The notes under the pieces were generated by a model, which searched no databases, was not told the origin of the DNA, and saw only the letters and a program-made list of their open reading frames with translations. Below are positions 6,539-9,397 of a stretch of 9,397 nucleotides of DNA, piece after piece. Position numbers and translations under genes: made by a program. Each line of letters begins with the position of its first letter. The stretch's first letter is position 1. The stretch covers positions 1 through 9,397 of the forward strand of contig CAZQVG010000021.1 of assembly GCA_964596705.1 (NCBI GenBank), in the 5' to 3' direction. Origin of the DNA: JABJPM01 sp964596705. Lineage in GTDB: Archaea; Nanobdellota; Nanobdellia; SCGC-AAA011-G17; PNOQ01.

Positions 6539-6560
6539 GTTATGAATATATATTCATAAC
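6539..6560 (-). promoter_or_regulatory. Perfect 22-bp palindrome, candidate operator of the metal operon
   Basis: Half-site GTTATGAATAT followed directly by its exact inverse ATATTCATAAC. It fills the interval from the downstream edge of the TATA box (6563-6572) to the predicted transcription start (~6541 on the minus strand). A dimeric repressor bound here would block polymerase entry or TFB/TBP-dependent opening. The likely ligand is the product of the second gene (DUF134) or an unlinked metal-dependent repressor; the sequence does not say which. Confidence 0.7.
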
Positions 6561-6562
6561 TT

Positions 6563-6572
6563 ATTTATAAAG
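6563..6572 (-). promoter_or_regulatory. TATA box of the DUF5320-DUF134-ZIP operon
   Basis: CTTTATAAAT on the minus strand, centred ~51 bases upstream of the first ATG. With the usual ~26-base spacing the transcript would start near 6541 and carry a ~25-base leader that includes the AGGAGGT site. Confidence 0.65.
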
Positions 6573-6601
6573 TTTTTGGTTCGGGGTTAAAAGGGTTCAG
6601 T

Positions 6602-7219
6602 TTATATTAAAGGTATTTTTATCCCTAGCGAATTAAGTAAAAAATCATATAAAATCACTAATAGAACAATAATAAATAAAAATATTATTATCCGGTACTT
6701 CCTTACATGTCTTTTATACCTCTTTCTTTGTTTAAATCTTTCTTCTGCTATATCCATGACCTCGTCTCCAAAATGTATAGATAAGAAAGTTCCCAATGCA
6801 GAAAGTATAATTATTGTCCAATGTGGAATTGGATTGGATAATATCTGATAAAATAATGACAACAGCATTGTTTTCGAATATATTGTAGGGGTTGTTGTTA
6901 AAGCAATTATATTTAAGAACAAAGCAATTACCCAAACAATTATTTCTGAATAAATCATCCTAATGCCAGTTATTAGCCTCAAAGGAAAATCCAATAATAA
7001 TCCTGCATCTGCAACTGGGGTACAAAAAACAAAAAAAGACCAAGATAATAAGCTAACAAATATTCCGTCTTTAAAACCGAATTTATAAACAGTTATAATC
7101 ATATATATGATTAATAGGGCCAAAACTATTGTGAATTTTACGATAGGATGTTCATTTATTTTATTCTTTAAGTGTTTGGAGATTCTTTGTTTTCTAGTGA
7201 GGTTTTTCATTTTATCCAT
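6602..7219 (-). CDS. Unrecognised multi-pass membrane protein
   Basis: I do not recognise the family. The 205-residue chain has a basic N-terminus (1-25) and hydrophobic segments at about 26-47, 52-70, 91-108, 115-127, 133-149 and 177-195. A distinctive, probably conserved stretch TPVADAGLLLDFPLRLITG (67-85), containing two Asp and two Pro residues, sits between the second and third segments. A strongly basic loop (FKQRKRYKRHVRKYR, 162-176) precedes the last helix and should be cytoplasmic. It follows the SemiSWEET gene on the same strand: the ATG at 7219 overlaps that gene's TAA by eight bases, or an ATG at 7210 would begin one base after it. The coupling suggests the two membrane proteins are made together. 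The function is not deducible. Confidence 0.75.
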   Translation of the reverse strand: MDKMKNLTRKQRISKHLKNKINEHPIVKFTIVLALLIIYMIITVYKFGFKDGIFVSLLSWSFFVFCTPVADAGLLLDFPLRLITGIRMIYSEIIVWVIALFLNIIALTTTPTIYSKTMLLSLFYQILSNPIPHWTIIILSALGTFLSIHFGDEVMDIAEERFKQRKRYKRHVRKYRIIIFLFIIVLLVILYDFLLNSLGIKIPLI

Positions 7220-7550
7220 ATAGTATTGTTCCTATTATTATTAATAATTTCATTATTATCCACATAGAATAAATCACTATTATTGGCTTTTCTTTATGGA
7301 CTATCCCATATGCTACCCAAACAATTGAGGAAAGTAAATATGCGCTCCAAGAGATCACAGAAACTCCTGCAGCATTTTGATCTAGCCAAATTTTAAGGAT
7401 TTGAGGAATGGTCATTATTAAACCAAATGCCCCCATGATATAAACAAGTTTATCTAAGAGATTCTTTAGCTTATCTTTGCTTGGATAAGGCTCTAAGTTT
7501 TTTTGAGAAATTCTCTTCCTTTTATGTAAATGGTGTAACCCTGTTTGCAT
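7212..7550 (-). CDS. SemiSWEET / PQ-loop family small membrane transporter
   Basis: A 112-residue protein with one three-helix MtN3/SWEET-type unit: TM1 about 34-52 ending in TIPQILKIW with the diagnostic Pro-Gln pair at 49-50, TM2 about 64-83 (VSVISWSAYLLSSIVWVAYG), and TM3 about 89-110. Between TM1 and TM2, the motif NAAGVSVISW matches the family's typical xxSTxGxSxxxW segment. Family members dimerise to carry sugars; the substrate here is unknown. The ~30-residue His/Lys/Arg-rich N-terminal extension is longer than in typical 85-95 residue SemiSWEETs. The start at 7550 is supported by a TATA box ~27 bases upstream (leaderless). It is the first gene of a two-gene unit with the membrane protein downstream. 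Confidence 0.88.
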   Translation of the reverse strand: MQTGLHHLHKRKRISQKNLEPYPSKDKLKNLLDKLVYIMGAFGLIMTIPQILKIWLDQNAAGVSVISWSAYLLSSIVWVAYGIVHKEKPIIVIYSMWIIMKLLIIIGTILYG

Positions 7551-7572
7551 ATTATATTTTTGGGGAAAATTC

Positions 7573-7580
7573 TTTAAATA
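7573..7580 (-). promoter_or_regulatory. TATA box of the SemiSWEET gene
   Basis: TATTTAAA on the minus strand, centred ~27 bases upstream of ATG 7550, so transcription should begin at or next to the start codon. It shares the 81-base divergent spacer with the CorA promoter. Confidence 0.55.
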
Positions 7581-7595
7581 TTTATTGGTAGCAAG

Positions 7596-7605
7596 ATTTA
7601 TAAAG
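7596..7605 (+). promoter_or_regulatory. TATA box of the corA-ftsJ unit
   Basis: ATTTATAAAG centred ~31 bases upstream of the CorA ATG at 7632, predicting a transcript start near 7626 with a leader of about five bases. The out-of-frame ATG at 7616 would lie upstream of that start and so outside the mRNA. Confidence 0.6.
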
Positions 7606-7631
7606 AGAAGTTATAATGTTTAATAGTAATT

Positions 7632-8567
7632 ATGATACGTGTAGTTAAATATTCTAGGGGAAAAGTAACAAATAGTTCTTTAAAAAACATAAACCTATTA
7701 AGAGATATAGTTTGGATAGATACGTTTGGAGGCAAAGAAGAATTAAAAGAGATTGGAAGAAAATTTAATTTATATCAAAGAGATTTGGAAGATAGTGTTG
7801 ATATGGAAGAAATTCCTAGAATTTCAAATAGAAAAGATTATTCTTTTATTGTATTGAGATCTTTAGCTGATAAAGATAGGTCAGTTCCGATTGGAATTTT
7901 TATAAGTAAACGGTTTATAATTACAGTGCACCCAAAAGAAATTGTTCCATTAAGTAAATTTTTCAAGGTTGTTAGTTCAAAGGAAGGTAAAGAATTTTTC
8001 AGAAATGGGGTTGATTACCTATTTTATAAAGTTGCTTCTGAGATAAATAGAAATTTGCATGGAGATATAGATAAATTTGATGATAAGTTAGATAAATTAG
8101 AAGATCGAGTCCTGAAGGATAAATTTGAAAATATAGATGAGATATTTCCTCTGAAAAAGCATCTTGCATATTATAAACGGGCAATAAGTCTAAATCGAGG
8201 AATTATTGAGAAGTTGCAGAATAAAACTTGCAAATTTATTTCTGAAAAAAATTATGTTTATCTAAATGAATTACATGTGGAGACTGTTCAAGCAGAAAGC
8301 ATGGTTGAATTTCAAAGAGAAAAATTAAGAGGTATTTTGGATATGCATATGTCTGTTGTGTCTAATAGATTGAATGATATTATGAGATCTTTTACTGTTT
8401 TAGCCTCTTTATTTTTATTCCCTGCTATTATTGCGGGAATTTGGGGAATGAATTTTGCTAAAATTCCATTTTACAGTTTAGAGTGGGGTTTTTATGTACC
8501 ATTAGGAATTATGATAATTGGTATGGGGATATTGTTTATTTTCTTCAAATATAAGAAATGGGTGTAA
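7632..8567 (+). CDS. corA: CorA-family Mg2+/divalent cation transporter
   Basis: A 311-residue member of the CorA/MIT family: homopentameric channels for Mg2+ (or Co2+, Ni2+, Zn2+ in some relatives). Residues 1-130 form the cytoplasmic alpha/beta domain (WIDTFGGKEELKEIGRKF, FIVLRSL, PIGIFISKRFIITVH). Residues 131-250 are the long helices of the funnel, rich in Asp and Lys (DKFDDKLDKLEDRVL). TM1 is about 255-274 and ends with the signature GMN in IIAGIWGMNF. TM2 is about 285-304, and the tail FFKYKKWV is typical of the family. Length is normal, with no gap in any motif. The C-terminal codons overlap the ftsJ start by 10 bases (ATGGGTGTAA), implying co-expression. Mg2+ is the default substrate; the sequence alone does not exclude others. 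Confidence 0.95.
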   Translation: MIRVVKYSRGKVTNSSLKNINLLRDIVWIDTFGGKEELKEIGRKFNLYQRDLEDSVDMEEIPRISNRKDYSFIVLRSLADKDRSVPIGIFISKRFIITVHPKEIVPLSKFFKVVSSKEGKEFFRNGVDYLFYKVASEINRNLHGDIDKFDDKLDKLEDRVLKDKFENIDEIFPLKKHLAYYKRAISLNRGIIEKLQNKTCKFISEKNYVYLNELHVETVQAESMVEFQREKLRGILDMHMSVVSNRLNDIMRSFTVLASLFLFPAIIAGIWGMNFAKIPFYSLEWGFYVPLGIMIIGMGILFIFFKYKKWV

Positions 8568-9109
8568 AGAAAGATAAATTTACTAGGAGAGCGTTTTCTG
8601 AAGGTTATTTTGCAAGAAGTGTATATAAATTAAAAGATTTACAAAGAAAATTTAAAATTATAAAGGACGGAGATCTTGTTCTTGATTTGGGTGCTGCCCC
8701 AGGAAGTTGGAGTCAGTTTGTAGAAGAATTGGGGGCAGAAGTTGATGCTGTCGATCTAAATAAGGTAAAATACGGCAATTTCATTAAAGCAGATATAATG
8801 GATGATAAGATTTTTGAAAAATTAAAAGAAGGGTATGATGTTGTTCTAAGTGATTTAGCTCCAAAAACAACAGGAATATTAAAACTAGATAATGAAAGAT
8901 CTTATGAACTAAGTTCGAGAGCATTGGAGATTGCAGAAAAAAGATTAAAGAAAGGTGGGCATTTTGTTTGTAAAATTTTTCAGAGCGAGTTTTTCAATGA
9001 CTTTCTGAAAAATGTAAAGAAAGCATTTAGGATTGTAAAAGTTGTCAAACCAATGGCAAGTAAAAAGAGAAGCAAAGAGATTTATATCATTGCTTTAAGA
9101 AAGAAATAA
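8558..9109 (+). CDS. rlmE: FtsJ/RlmE family 23S rRNA 2'-O-methyltransferase
   Basis: Transfers a methyl group from S-adenosylmethionine to a ribose 2'-OH, in bacteria at U2552 of the 23S rRNA A-loop; archaeal members are presumed to act on the equivalent large-subunit position. The 183 residues carry the SAM motif LDLGAAPGSWSQF (42-54), the acidic SAM-binding VDAVDLNKV, and the complete K-D-K-E catalytic tetrad: Lys24 (RSVYKL), Asp99 (LSDLAPKTTG), Lys139 (VCKIFQ) and Glu174 (SKEIYIIAL). It is slightly shorter than the 209-residue E. coli protein and lacks the C-terminal TRAM domain seen in some archaeal homologues. Start ATG 8558 lies inside the last codons of corA. Its TAA directly abuts the convergent stop codon of the next gene. 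Confidence 0.95.
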   Translation: MGVKKDKFTRRAFSEGYFARSVYKLKDLQRKFKIIKDGDLVLDLGAAPGSWSQFVEELGAEVDAVDLNKVKYGNFIKADIMDDKIFEKLKEGYDVVLSDLAPKTTGILKLDNERSYELSSRALEIAEKRLKKGGHFVCKIFQSEFFNDFLKNVKKAFRIVKVVKPMASKKRSKEIYIIALRKK

Positions 9110-9325
9110 TTATTTATGTTTTTTCCTAGATCTCTTTTTCTTGTTTTTTGATTTTTTTAATTTTGCTAATATATTTGCTCTCTTTTTCTTTTTCAACCTT
9201 TGATCTAAAGTTTCGCCTTTCTTTCTCTTAGCAAGTTCTTCTCTCAATAAGGGCAGTTGTCTGTTTATATCTCTAATCATTTCAGAGAATTTTCTAACAC
9301 GTATTCTATATGTGCTTTCTGGCAT
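9110..9325 (-). CDS. Small, highly basic hypothetical protein (71 residues)
   Basis: I do not recognise a family. Residues 1-36 (TYRIRVRKFSEMIRDINRQL...) look like an amphipathic helix, possibly coiled-coil; residues 33-71 are almost a poly-Lys/Arg tail. In all 18 Lys and 11 Arg occur in 71 residues, with only seven acidic residues, so nucleic-acid (rRNA or DNA) binding is the natural guess. Coding is supported by an ATG start, no competing frame, and an exact fit: its TAA is immediately adjacent to the ftsJ stop. A promoter is uncertain; an AT-rich GATAAATATTTTG element lies ~21 bases upstream of the ATG on this strand. A spurious ORF created by T-tracts on the other strand cannot be fully excluded. 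Confidence 0.6.
   Translation of the reverse strand: MPESTYRIRVRKFSEMIRDINRQLPLLREELAKRKKGETLDQRLKKKKRANILAKLKKSKNKKKRSRKKHK
9119..9158 (+). terminator. Series of T-tracts downstream of corA-ftsJ
   Basis: Four runs of five to seven T (9119-9124, 9135-9139, 9144-9149, 9152-9158) begin ten bases after the ftsJ stop codon. Repeated U-tracts without a hairpin are efficient archaeal terminators. They are the antisense of the poly-Lys codons of the convergent small basic gene. Confidence 0.55.
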
Positions 9326-9376
9326 AGTCCCTTTTTCAAAATATTTATCTATTTGCTGTAAAAATTCAAAGAAATA

Positions 9377-9397
9377 TTAGGCGGTGTTGACAGGCCG
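9377..9397 (+). ncRNA. Possible 5' end of a structural RNA gene (5S rRNA-like), cut by window
   Basis: The last bases, TTAGGCGGTGTTGACAGGCC, switch to ~70% G+C after an AT-rich stretch. Archaeal 5S rRNAs begin with a similar TTAGGCGGCC-type helix-I strand, and an ATTTATCTA element ~29 bases upstream could be its TATA box. Only 21 bases are visible. The alternative is the 3' end of a minus-strand gene (RPVNTA followed by TAA on that strand). Confidence 0.25.

Noticed and set aside
6573..6601. G-rich segment with GGTTC/GGGTTC repeats between operons
   Set aside because: Only direct partial repeats, no stable inverted repeat, and no T-tract in the right orientation, so I do not call a terminator or other element.
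7612..7617. TATAAT as a -10 box for corA
   Set aside because: There is no -35-like hexamer at the proper distance, and a better-placed archaeal TATA box is present at 7596-7605; TATAAT is common by chance in such AT-rich DNA.
9386..9391. TTGACA as a bacterial -35 element for the sigma factor
   Set aside because: The window ends six bases later, so no -10 can be checked, and the hexamer lies in a GC-rich stretch that looks like an RNA gene or coding end.
1..9397. Bacterial (for example CPR) origin of the whole window, suggested by the sigma factor
   Set aside because: The archaeal-type Ogg2, TATA boxes at leaderless distance for most transcription units and U-tract gene ends favour an archaeon; only flanking phylogenetic markers could settle it fully.

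Overview
The window is AT-rich DNA that looks like an archaeon, most likely a DPANN-type lineage (Woesearchaeota/Pacearchaeota-like). The lineage name is an inference. The evidence is: an archaeal-type 8-oxoguanine glycosylase (Ogg2/AGOG-like HhH protein ending in the diagnostic C-terminal lysine); ATTTATAAA-type TATA boxes centred about 25-31 bases upstream of start codons, implying leaderless or very short-leader mRNAs; poly-T tracts at gene ends; and a large sequon-rich surface protein with the Cys-rich repeats common in these archaea. Against this background the gene at 603-1529 is a surprise: a complete bacterial-style sigma-70 factor with regions 1.2, 2, 3 and 4.

Layout. (1) 2-2209: two HhH-GPD base-excision repair enzymes (endonuclease III, cut by the left edge, and Ogg2) flank the sigma factor. 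Nth and sigma converge with an 8-base overlap. Sigma and Ogg2 diverge from one palindromic TATA element. (2) 2142-5285: a 1047-residue membrane-anchored surface protein with a LamG-like domain, a putative glycoside-hydrolase barrel and two Cys-rich repeats. Its 3' end overlaps the 3' end of ogg2 by 68 bases on the opposite strand. (3) 5325-6516, minus strand: a tight three-gene operon of a tiny Gly/Arg/Tyr-rich DUF5320-like protein, a DUF134 helix-turn-helix regulator and a ZIP metal transporter. A perfect 22-bp palindrome lies exactly between the TATA box and the predicted start of transcription. (4) 6602-7550, minus strand: a SemiSWEET/PQ-loop protein overlapping an unrecognised multi-pass membrane protein. 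(5) 7632-9109, plus strand: a CorA-type divalent cation channel overlapping an FtsJ/RlmE rRNA 2'-O-methyltransferase. (6) 9110-9325, minus strand: a small, extremely basic protein whose stop codon abuts that of FtsJ. The last ~20 bases turn abruptly GC-rich and may be the 5' end of a structural RNA gene.

How the genes work together. Three themes recur: oxidative DNA damage repair around the sigma factor, divalent metal handling (ZIP and CorA), and the cell envelope (large surface protein, membrane proteins). The best-supported regulatory unit is the DUF5320-DUF134-ZIP operon with its palindromic operator. The most unusual item is the intact sigma factor, apparently driven by an archaeal promoter.
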